Assembly (NCBI GenBank): GCA_008931825.1
Contig: QXVZ01000329.1
Location: 1 to 64,000, forward strand
DNA: 64,000 nucleotides
Origin: Phallusia fumigata
Taxonomy: Eukaryota; Chordata; Ascidiacea; Phlebobranchia; Ascidiidae
Reading direction: 5' to 3'
Under the pieces are notes generated by a model. It saw nothing but the letters and a program-made list of their open reading frames with translations. It did not search any database and had not been told where the DNA came from. The number at the start of each line of letters is the position of its first letter. The stretch's first letter is position 1. The translations under genes and the position numbers were made by a program. This document shows positions 44,217-53,845 of this stretch, piece after piece.

Positions 44217-45497
44217 ATGCACTCACAAAATAAAGCGTTAGCATCACTGTGCATTTTGTACTTTTTGCAAGGAATACCATATGGTGTCCAGATGAAGGCC
44301 TTACCCTTGTACCTGTATGAGCATTTAAATTTCACAGTAAATAATGTCACTAAAGTTGGTTTGCTTATGACACCATGGATTTTTCTGAAACCAATACTAA
44401 GTGCCTATGTGACTTCAGAAATATCAGCAAACAGACTTATATATGCTGGTTGTATTGGAAACATACTTCTCAATTTGTTACTGTGTTTTATTTTTCTGCA
44501 TTGGACCCAGCATAGTGCTCCAGTGTTCTTCCTTGATGTATTTCTATTGTTTCTCATTAATGTAGCTACAGTTGCAGTGGACATATCTACAGATAGGCTT
44601 GCAATAACATGTGCACAATCTGGGTCTGACTTAAAATTTTTAGGCATAAGTAATACTGTTCAGGTTGTGGCCTACAAAGTTGGTGCAATGTTTGGTGGCA
44701 TAGCTTTGTCACTATTTTTCAATATTCCTGTAGGTTTTCTTGCTATTGCTATTTTCAATATACTTGGTTTAATTGTTTGTTATTTGTTAATTCCTACCAC
44801 AAGCCGTGATACAAGATCAATTTTAAAAAACAAGCAAGAACCACTTACCACAAGGCTGACAAGAAGCATTTTAACGCTTTCATCAAAATCTTTTAAATAT
44901 CTGTGCATCTTCATTCTACTGTACAAACTAGGTGAAAATGGTTCTCTGACTATTTACCCATTGTTGGTTATTGACAAAGGTGTAGATAGACACCATGTGG
45001 CTATGTATGCTTCACTGTTAAATGAACCGTTGTCTTTTCTTGGTTCAATCATTGGAGGTTGTATTTGGTCTTTTCACAAGCCAAAACATCCTCAATATTC
45101 CTTGTGCTGTATGATTGCAATCACATGTGGGCTAAGGATAGCACCTGTGAGTTTGCAATATATTGTTTTGTCAAAGGATAATATCAATTCCTTGTGGCCA
45201 CTGCCAAGTGCATTATTAAGTTTTGTTGGTGGCATGGTAACTACACTAACTTTTACTCTTATGATGGTCAACTCTCACAAAGTTCCAGACACGCATAAGG
45301 CAGCAGTTTATGCAATTCTGTCGTCATGTGAAGTGCTTGGGAAGCTTGTATTTTCATGTTTTGTTGGATCATTAATGTCATTTTTGGGTGTGTTTTATCT
45401 TTATTTAACATTTGCAAGTTTAGTTATACTACCTGTGTTTTCTTTGGTGTGCTATTATAAATGTTTTGCAATGGAAGTAACAATTAAAGAAGAGTAA
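44217..45497 (+). CDS. MFSD3: MFSD3, major facilitator superfamily transporter
   Basis: An intronless ORF of 426 codons from the ATG at 44217, with about 12 predicted transmembrane segments. MFSD3 is an acetyl-CoA-transporter-like member of the MFS. Family blocks are YFLQGIPYGVQ near the N-terminus, SNTVQVVAYKVGAMFGG in the middle, YKLGENGSLTIYPLL and GGMVTTLTFTLMM near the C-terminus. An ATTAAA-like signal (around 45482) overlaps the last codons. Its start follows the C8orf82-like stop by 5 nt, and any leader acceptor must lie inside the upstream coding exon, for example GTTAG near 44190. The lack of introns fits a downstream operon cistron. Confidence 0.92.
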   Translation: MHSQNKALASLCILYFLQGIPYGVQMKALPLYLYEHLNFTVNNVTKVGLLMTPWIFLKPILSAYVTSEISANRLIYAGCIGNILLNLLLCFIFLHWTQHSAPVFFLDVFLLFLINVATVAVDISTDRLAITCAQSGSDLKFLGISNTVQVVAYKVGAMFGGIALSLFFNIPVGFLAIAIFNILGLIVCYLLIPTTSRDTRSILKNKQEPLTTRLTRSILTLSSKSFKYLCIFILLYKLGENGSLTIYPLLVIDKGVDRHHVAMYASLLNEPLSFLGSIIGGCIWSFHKPKHPQYSLCCMIAITCGLRIAPVSLQYIVLSKDNINSLWPLPSALLSFVGGMVTTLTFTLMMVNSHKVPDTHKAAVYAILSSCEVLGKLVFSCFVGSLMSFLGVFYLYLTFASLVILPVFSLVCYYKCFAMEVTIKEE

Positions 45498-45715
45498 AGG
45501 TACACTGGTGTGTAATTGATGACCAAACAAAAAAAGGATAGAAGGTAGTTTTACTCAATTGCAAAAAGTTACCACAAAGTGTCATATGGTTGGCATGTTA
45601 CTAAAAGTAATTGATTACAGACACACCTGCAAGAAGTAAACTTTGCAATGCTGACAATAGGACCACACAATTTTTGGTGACACAGTCATAAAACAATACT
45701 TGACACCCTAGCAAT

Positions 45716-47224
45716 CTATTGAAAACCAGCATCTTCGAGAAATTTTGGATCATGCATGTCTATTTCAGTAGGGTCCTCCTTGGGAGCATTTAACATAAAT
45801 GCCTTCTCCTCTCTAAATACAACACTGCAAAGGGCAAGTCTCTTATTACCTTGCACAAGACCCTTTATCCAGCCTTGTAATGCTGCAGGAGAATTATAAT
45901 CTGTACAAGCAACAGCATATACTGGACCTTCGACAGCCTCTGTGTCCTTTTCAATCTGACTTATATCTTTTTCAACCTCGCTTTTAGTTGATAGACTTTT
46001 GTCAAGGTGTATAGTGGGAAAGAACCATTCCGATGAGTAAAGCTTCCCACTGTCCTTCAGAATCTTTTTGTCTGTTTTCCAATCCGTTTTATAAAAGTCT
46101 GACCACCAGTCCTTTGTTGTAAGAACATGGCCTTTATTGTTAACAGGTTTCAGCTCCTTGCTTTCGGGATCAGTTCTCATAACATAGTACTGGACTGTCT
46201 TTTTTTGGAAGTAGCAAATGTTTGGCCCTTCAATAAAAATAGGCACTGTGGGGTCATGTTTTGCTAACAGTTCTTTTTGTTCGGGAGTCTGGACACTGAT
46301 GATGCTGTCAATTTTTCCAGCATCAAGTATTTCTGTGCATTTTGTTTTGTCCACAGGAAAGCACTGATAATCCCCATCAAGACTAGGATTTATTTGTCTT
46401 AAACCATGAAAAGCAATTTCAGTGGGTGAAAGTTGATTAAAGTCACTAACACTCATTGGATGTTTGTTGAATGAAAGGATTCGTCCATACCAAAACAGCA
46501 TGGATCGTGCTGCAAATGTTGTTGGGCTGTATTTGCCAAAAAGATCAGTAGTTTTGTTAAACAGTGCTTCATTTGGGATAGCACCACGCTCGGCAATTAG
46601 TCTTATCAATTTGTCACCCAGCAGGTGATCTGCAATTTTATCCTTAAAGGCTGCAAAGAACCAGTCATCTCGTTTAAGGCCTGTGTGCTCCCCTTGTGGA
46701 AAGCAATCTAAAAGCTTTGTGTATGCTGAAATATCAGATTCCACATTAAACCTTGACATGGAGTGCATTACAGTGACTACAAACTCCCGATGCCCTCTTC
46801 TGGTTTCCCCCGCCTCTTTTAACCACAGGTCCACCATTTTGTAGTACAATTTTTTGTTTGGGTCATAAACATCCAAATACTCAACATCATCTACACCATC
46901 CAAATCATTTTCTGCTTTGTTAATGTAATACTCCAATAGGTTTGCATTTTCTTCCTCCTCACTGTTTGTGTCTAGAGAACTGTTAGTTGGTTCCAAGTCG
47001 TTGGGACCCATTTCTTCAAATTCCTTACCATTTTTTCGTTTGAGTGGTTCATTTTGCAACTTTTGCCAGTTTTTTTGTGCTGTATTTATGCTTCGTTTCT
47101 GAGCACTGATCTGTTTGTGTTGTGCAGAACGAATTAAAACTCTGTTTTCAACAAGAGATATACACTGAGGATGCAGTTTAAGGAAGTGGCTACAGATTGC
47201 CTTTCCACACCTGGGTAGCTGCAT
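45716..47224 (-). CDS. ECSIT: ECSIT, mitochondrial signalling and complex I assembly factor
   Basis: An intronless ORF of 502 aa (human 431). ECSIT acts in mitochondrial complex I assembly and as a Toll/TRAF6-pathway adaptor. Matching blocks are RRGHREFVVTVMHSMSRFNV, YTKLLDCFPQG, LSPTEIAFHGLRQINPSLDG, VQTPEQKELLAKHDPTVPIF-IEGP and VEGPVYAVACTDYNSPAALQ. The N-terminal 45 residues are rich in Arg, Lys and Ser with almost no acids, as for a mitochondrial presequence. A Glu/Asp-rich insert around residues 70-110 makes it longer than vertebrate ECSIT. It converges with MFSD3, with only 218 bases between the stops. Confidence 0.93.
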   Translation of the reverse strand: MQLPRCGKAICSHFLKLHPQCISLVENRVLIRSAQHKQISAQKRSINTAQKNWQKLQNEPLKRKNGKEFEEMGPNDLEPTNSSLDTNSEEEENANLLEYYINKAENDLDGVDDVEYLDVYDPNKKLYYKMVDLWLKEAGETRRGHREFVVTVMHSMSRFNVESDISAYTKLLDCFPQGEHTGLKRDDWFFAAFKDKIADHLLGDKLIRLIAERGAIPNEALFNKTTDLFGKYSPTTFAARSMLFWYGRILSFNKHPMSVSDFNQLSPTEIAFHGLRQINPSLDGDYQCFPVDKTKCTEILDAGKIDSIISVQTPEQKELLAKHDPTVPIFIEGPNICYFQKKTVQYYVMRTDPESKELKPVNNKGHVLTTKDWWSDFYKTDWKTDKKILKDSGKLYSSEWFFPTIHLDKSLSTKSEVEKDISQIEKDTEAVEGPVYAVACTDYNSPAALQGWIKGLVQGNKRLALCSVVFREEKAFMLNAPKEDPTEIDMHDPKFLEDAGFQ

Positions 47225-47925
47225 GTTAGGAATCTACTATGTCAACATGTTAAACGATATCGCCTGAACAGAACCTTAAGTAAGCATGTAAGCAAGGAAA
47301 TATTTTACATAAAAAGCAAAACAAAAACCAATCTACGTCGCACTAGCTAATCAGCTATAATATGGATTATATCGACAGACAAAGTTAATTATACATATCA
47401 CGTTTTAAGCAGTACACATTCCTACACCCAGGAACAGCATTTATTCATCATATTTTTGACTAGATTCCTACAAATGGTTAAGTTGCGTTATAGCCAAAGT
47501 CTTCTAAAAACTTGATAAGAGACACCCTTATGACAACAAAATAACGTTTTTCAAGAATCGAATCGCCTGTCGCGCTTTTTGCCATGTTGTAGTTCTGCTT
47601 GCAGCGTCGGCGCTTGTCAGGGGAATCACCACCTTGCCTACCTTGCATTTTTTTACGGGATTCGAACTTGAGACAATCCCGATCCGTTTTTTTTATTTCT
47701 GCATATATTTCAAGCGCCTCAAACCATTCGGCTGAGTGCTCGCGCTTCACATTTTAGAGGGACAACATGAGTTTTTCGAATGTTGCGCAACACTGTGTGA
47801 CAAAATAACGCGACACGCTGTATGTAGCTCGCAGTAAGCGACGTGCGACCCCAAATCAATTTTGACTACGAGTTTCTACAAGTTTTTAATGTGTTGGTTG
47901 ACTAAGAATTAATTCACATTAAACA
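47225..47925. promoter_or_regulatory. Divergent region ECSIT/NOSIP
   Basis: Seven hundred bases between head-to-head genes. On the minus strand an open frame covers 47750-47478 (90 codons but no ATG at its start; the first in-frame ATG gives about 56 codons, beginning MQGRQGGDSPDKRRRC). I recognise no family in it, so it may be an untranslated or chance frame near the promoters. Confidence 0.45.
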
Positions 47926-49585
47926 ATGACCAGGCATGGTAAAAATGCCACTGCCAGTGCCGTTTACTCTTACCACGAAAAGAAAAAGGATACTGAACAA
48001 TCCACCTACGGCACACAGGCGGCAAGATTAGGAAAGGACTCGGTAAAGGTATGGGATTTGTGCAGGAACATTATATAAAAGAATGTAACCTATGTTCAGC
48101 TTGTAATAATGGAGTTATAGACTTATTTACCTTCTTGGCCATTACTGTCTCTTTGTTCCGAAATTCACATACATATACACAAATAGGATTTTGATGCATG
48201 TTGTTTGACTTTACAACCTTGCCGAAACCCTGTGGTCACTCCCCATGGCTATTTGTATGAAAAACAAGCAATTCTGGAATATATCATTCACCAAAAAAGG
48301 TATGTTTTTTACCTCTGCAAAGTAAATTTGAAACAATGAAAAACTAGTTCTGCAATTGTTACAATTATTATGCTTTTAAAAAATGTGGGATAATTGGATC
48401 TAATTAAATGTTGGTATTCTGTCATCTGTTCAAAGGGAAAATGCCAAACAAGCAAAAGAATATGAAAAACAAAAAAAGAAGGACGAGAAAGAATTAAAAG
48501 AGTTGGCAAAAGCGGAAACCCAAAGTAAAGTTGACCGATTTATGAAAACAGAAAAGGCCATTGTGAGCAAATCTGTCGAAGCTTTTAAAGATGACAAAAA
48601 GCCAAAAGGTATCAAATAAATGCACCCAAGTGTTTTGGAATCTGATTAAAATAAGGTTTTGCATTAAAGATGTACCCAGCTGCAGCAACATGGAAAATGG
48701 GAAATCAAAAGACCTTCCAAGTTTTTGGATACCATCCTTAACTCCTGCTGCTGATAAGAGCAAAGTATCTAAACCAAACTCAAAAGTATGTATACAATAA
48801 TAAACCAACATAATAAATGATACTATATTGTACATTAACAACAACTTGTTTTTCTTGTTGATTAGAAGTAGTATTTGTTGTGTCTAAAAGGCCTTTAACC
48901 TTGGTTTTGTTGTTTGTAGGTTTACTGCCCAATGAGTAAAAAGCCTTTGAAACTAAAAGACCTAATTCCCGTTAAATTTACTGCCATCGCAGACCGAGAT
49001 AAAAAGACATCAGTAATTGCAAAAAAGGTAAAAAGTTTGATTTATTGTGTTTTGTTTGACAAATTACCATGGATACCCTTGTAAACTCCTTAACCTAAAA
49101 AAGTTTGCATTTTGCATTAACATAGATTGGTTTGCTACATTTTCAATACCTTCCTGTCGGTAAAAAAAAGTTTGATGGAAAGCTTTTTACATCACATTTA
49201 AGTCGCTTTAACCCAAATACCTAATCCAAACTTTGGCGGGCCATGTTCAATGCAATTTAAAACCAGAGCCCCTGTCTTAAAGTTTACCAATTATTAAGAA
49301 TCTATTTGATCCAAATTAATATTTTAACAGTCACGTTGGATGTGCGCTGTCACACACGACACACTGGGCAACTTTGTTCCCTGCGCAGTCCTCAAACCAA
49401 CCGGCGACGTTGTCACTATTGAATGCGTGGACAAGGTAATACGCAAGAACGACATGCTGCACCCAGTGACCGGGCAGAAGTTGAAGGAAAGCGACATCAT
49501 TGAGCTTGTGAGGGGTGGCACGGGTTTTGCAAGCACAAATCAAGACCTTGACGCAAAGAGTTACAGACCAGTACTGATGGCCTAA
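47926..49585 (+). CDS. NOSIP: NOSIP, nitric oxide synthase-interacting protein
   Basis: Six exons: 47926-48048, 48187-48299, 48436-48608, 48670-48785, 48920-49027 and 49331-49585, giving 888 nt, 295 aa (human 301). NOSIP is a U-box-like E3 ubiquitin ligase that binds NO synthase and is also spliceosome-associated. Matches are MTRHGKNATASAVYSYHEKK at the start, the first half U-box DFDACCLTLQPCRNPVVTP-HGYLYE, a central Lys/Glu coiled coil, LPSFWIPSLTP, CPMSKKPLKLKDLIPV and the second half U-box CAVTHDTLGN...LHPVTG. The C-terminus RGGTGFA...SYRPVLMA matches the family end. All splice phases agree. Confidence 0.95.
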
Positions 49586-50458
49586 CTGCTTGCTATTACT
49601 GCGAAGTTGGTGGATTAAGAGAACCAGTATTTTGTTATAGCCCGGCTTGAATTGTGAGGCGATTGATGCACGTCTGGCTCGAAGCCAAATCATGTGGTTC
49701 GTTTGGAACCGCCGTATTGTGACGATACTGCAATGTAGAAAAAGTTGTACCGGGTCACCTTGCTGCGCAGTATTCTTTTTATTTTTGGAAAAGCAACTCT
49801 TCTTTAACGAAACCGTTACTGCAAGTTAGAATACCTGAAGATGTAATAGTTACAGCCATAATTTTTAACACCATTGAACACCATTGAGACGATGGCCCTC
49901 TCAACCCCATTGTCTCTATTCTGTATTATGTACTTTATCGTCAGCTCTGTGTAAACCTGCTGATTTATGAATACTGCAACATGTTTGACTTTTCATAGCT
50001 TCCCTAACGTTTTTAACTTAAAGTATATATTGCCATGCCCGACGTCCTTAGTTAAAACAAGCTTTGATTTGTACACTATTTATTCCTTGTTACGCAAAGT
50101 ACCTCCGCTAACTTCATGAATCACTTAATCGTGGTGGCATCGTGTTTGAGGACCAACTTGTACCATTTCGGGTTAACGAGACAAAATCATTACCTAGAGC
50201 GGCAAAAGTTGCCTGTAGTTTTAAATACAATTTGTACAGAAATATACACCAGATATTTGTTCGAACGTAGGGTTCGGCAGACCACATACCCCTGTTTATA
50301 GGCAGCTGATTACAGCCTCTTCGTGTCTGTAAAACTTTACGCAATAACTTTTGTTCACTAAGGATTTTCTTATGATCAGCAGTTTATTAAAAAAACTTCT
50401 ATAGCTACTGCAACGACAAAATGAGCGGATATGTTTACCACTAAAGTTAACAGCTCCT
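49586..50458. other. Convergent intergenic region NOSIP/PARP
   Basis: 3' flanks of NOSIP (+) and the PARP gene (-). I see no further exon. Confidence 0.5.
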
Positions 50459-52601
50459 TCACTTTTGTATTTTGTAGGTGATCACGAATTCCGGGTAAAC
50501 CTGATAAAATATCTCGGTTCATATAAGAAGCACATTGTATACCAAAAATACAAAACACTTATGGTTTATAAAAGTATCGCCCAAGTCTGGATATGTAAAT
50601 TCTGACATACCTGCTTTGGCTTGTACACTACATATTCCCGATAACGGAGACCCTCTGGGCTTGTTTCGCCAGTGACTGAGTGGTGGCCGGGGGGTGACGT
50701 ATCATACCTCATTGCGGCCGTGTGTTTTTTCGACTTGCCTACACAAAATCGAACAAATAAATTTGACATCAGTTAAGGATGCGCTGAGCCGTGTCAGTAC
50801 CACGAATATTCACCAAATAATAGAATGAAAAGAGTCTTAAATTGTTGTGTACAAAAGAAATCAAATAATAGGCCGAGTATTCAATAGTTACGTCTTTTTT
50901 ATGACGTCACAATACTCCGGGTACTAACTTTGCATGCTGATCAGTGCTGACTAAGCAAAACAATTACTGTTTTGAATAAAACGCCTAAAACATGCATAAA
51001 ACACATCACTTATACCTGTGCTTTCAGTGGCTAGATCGATTTAAACTTACCGAGAATGACGCGACAAAGCAAAAGCTGCCTCTCGCACTTGTAGCAAGAT
51101 GTGTCACCGTGCTTACTACATCCAGCTGTTCCATTTATGTATTGATTTGCTTTGGACGAGACGTCGGTGAAGTAGAAACCACCACCAAACATTCCCTTGT
51201 GATTGGTCTCGCTCTTGTCAAAACCTTGATAGAGAAGAGTACAAGAAATGGCCAACCAAAAGGAAACTTTCAACGTAATTGTAGGGTTTGCTCCTTAATT
51301 TGGAGATTTTAAGATGCAAGAAGCACTGATACATCAACATCTTTTTAGTTACATGGGGCTATGCAGTAGCGGTGTAAAGCTACAGACTCAATAGGTGGTT
51401 GGTACAACCTCTTCGTACTATGTCCGCAACCTTCGAAGTTCCGTGGAAGAGTAAGCGTTCGTTGCTAAATCCACATTCCCTCCGCACTACCTCACGGTAG
51501 CTGTTGTGACGATCAATCATCGACTGACTGACGATTCGTTTAACCTGTCAAACAATCACCAAAGCGATTACAAGCCCACAGTGTGCAATCAATGACCAAG
51601 TGGGACAAATAGTAAGGCCACAAACAGCCAACGTAGCATAAAATTGGTTTGTTACCTCAAATATATTGTACGCCTTGAAATTTCCACCAACGCCCCCACG
51701 GTGCTGTCGGATTGATGACAGCATTGCTTTCTTGATAAACTTATAAACAGGGTCCGTTTTCGGCAAAATAACTTCGTCAATGTTGCTGCAAGGAAAGTGT
51801 AAATACAAGCTTGAATTGTCTGTGACATTAAACTAACTGGGCAAAAGGTTCCAGTGTAGAAGGTTAGTTTGCAACAATTTAATTGTCTATTTTTGACTGC
51901 TGATGGCCGTCCTAAATGTTTGAATAATCAAAACAAGTCTCCTCGTAATAGCAAGCGCCAGCACAGATTCCTTGGTACAGACCTTAATAGGAAGGGGGAG
52001 ACCTTTAAACAACCAAAATGTGCCCCACCGATTAGAGGTGATCGGTTGCTATGTATTTCGGCAAAGAAAAGGACCCAGATCTGCTACTTAGCGTGATTTG
52101 GTCTGACTTAGAATTTAAATTGGTGTAAATTTTTAGTCATAACAAGTTGCCAGCAGCCTCTAAACAAGAGTCAGTGGTTTGAAACATTAGGTTTATGACT
52201 GGTTTTTTTGCCATGTTTTCGTAGCAGATAGCGTTGATAGATATCGTATAAGTTGTACTGCTATATTTATTAAAATGAAACCAATAGCAACAATACGTCT
52301 AAGATGTAGTAGTAAACGGTAATAATACCAATTATGAGACATTGAACAACCTATAATCTATCGAGTTGGAACTCTTTTAAACACAGACCTAAACGAGTGC
52401 TACAAGTTTATTATATGTCACTTTAGATAGCAATGACATAACGACTCACTTTGCACCAGGAACCCACTGCATTTTTGAAGTATCAAGAGGGCCCAGTCCA
52501 TCTATTGCTTGCTTCAAACTTTTTCTTGTTTCTTGGTCGGGAGTCATCCTTTTAGTAAAATCAGCCAACTTACTAAGAATTGCGGCAAAATAGAGATGAA
52601 A
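50459..52601 (-). CDS. Tankyrase-type PARP catalytic domain protein
   Basis: Exons: 52601-52450 (possibly starting at the ATG 52547), 51785-51656, 51544-51409, 51224-51051, 50738-50611, 50500-50459, all in phase. From the ATG at 52547 this is 235 aa. The catalytic H-Y-E set is visible: His in SNERLLFHGT, Tyr in SSKANQY, Glu in RYREYVVYK. The insert CSKHGDTSCYKC has the C-x2-H-x4-C-x2-C zinc site typical of tankyrases, and PPGHHSVTGE and YPEFVITYKIQK complete the fold. No ankyrin or SAM exons precede it before OGFOD1 begins at 53.5 kb. The frame stays open above 52547 to an acceptor at 52602. A 20-codon candidate first exon at 53032-52973 (MFRCPHPPVLLSHSS) is phase-compatible but unproven. A contig join (N 52818) nearby leaves the 5' end uncertain. 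Confidence 0.85.
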
Positions 52602-53486
52602 CTGAAAGCAGAACTTTAAACAGATTAGCTACCCAACTGGTTGGCAACAAAAAACGGAACTACTCAACAGTTTTAATAAAGGTAGAAACTTTGGTTTTTA
52701 TCGTGGGAAATTCCCAGCCATATTTTTTTGACTACTTCCTGGTTCTAATCACTGATCTTTGTAGCTAGGACGTATCGGGAAAGGTAATTTTAGCATCAAC
52801 AACAGGTCAGCATAAATNAATTCCCAGCCATATTTTTTTGACTACTTCCTGGTTCTAATCACTGATCTTTGTAGCTAGGACGTATCGGGAAAGGTAATTT
52901 TAGCATCAACAACAGGTCAGCATAAATTCTTCCTTCGGGGCCGGAACGTGATTACGTTGTTTGCTGAAAAACCTTGATGTCATCAGTTGATGAATGAGAT
53001 AAAAGAACGGGCGGATGAGGGCAACGAAACATGTGTGCAGTACACTGTGCAACATGTTTGCTGTTTGTTTTGTTTGTTTGTTTGTTGTGATTGGAAAAGC
53101 GTGTGCGGGGCGGGAGTTACTCGCATTTTACGATCTTAACCCTGTAAAAGCTAATAGCAAGAAGTGCAATTAGGGGCGTTGTTTTTGTCTACAAAATGCT
53201 CAAAAATGTGTAATTTCTTTCATCGTTAATTCACATGTATATTATTTTTCGGTACAGAGGAATGTCTTCAACTGATTGACGCTGCTTTGTAGTAATGTTT
53301 CGGTTTATGCTGATGCCAGAAATGTGCTTTACCAAGTTGGAACTATTTGCTTTTTTATTTTAATCCACATTAATAGTTTTTTATTTAAGTTTACAGTGCT
53401 GACTGTAGGAAACTTAGCATGTTGCTTTCTTTACCATAATAACAAATATATAGCAGTAAATGTTTTAACCAGTTTAAAAATTGGCA
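52549..53486. promoter_or_regulatory. Divergent region PARP/OGFOD1
   Basis: Contains the 5' end of the PARP gene, whose exact start is uncertain, and the OGFOD1 promoter. A TTTG tandem tract lies near 53066-53087. It includes the single N at 52818 with its flanking duplication. Confidence 0.45.
52709..52927. repeat. Direct duplication around single N at 52818
   Basis: Bases 52709-52817 and 52819-52927 appear identical. This is an overlap join upstream of the PARP catalytic exons. Sequence could be missing or misplaced here. Confidence 0.9.
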
Positions 53487-53845
53487 ATGCCAAAAGAGGA
53501 TCTGAAATCTTGTAAACTCTCCAAGGTTGGTTCTGGATCATACAAACCAAAGGCACATCCCAATATTTTTAAGGATGAAGTGAAAAACAACTTAAAAGAT
53601 GTATTTAAAGCCACTGAAGAAGCCAATTTCAACATTAAACATGGTATTTTTCTAGGTGTTTNAATTGGCAATGCCAAAAGAGGATCCGAAATCTTGTAAA
53701 CTCTCCAAGGTTGGTTCTGGATCATACAAACCAAAGGCACATCCCAATATTTTTAAGGATGAAGTGAAAAACAACTTAAAAGATGTATTTAAAGCCACTG
53801 AAGAAGCCAATTTCAACATTAAACATGGTATTTTTCTAGGTGTTT
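53479..53845. repeat. Direct duplication around single N at 53662
   Basis: Bases 53479-53661 and 53663-53845 match except for a C/T difference in the sixth codon. Each copy contains a complete OGFOD1 first exon (ATG at 53487 and 53671). Only one can be real. Confidence 0.9.
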
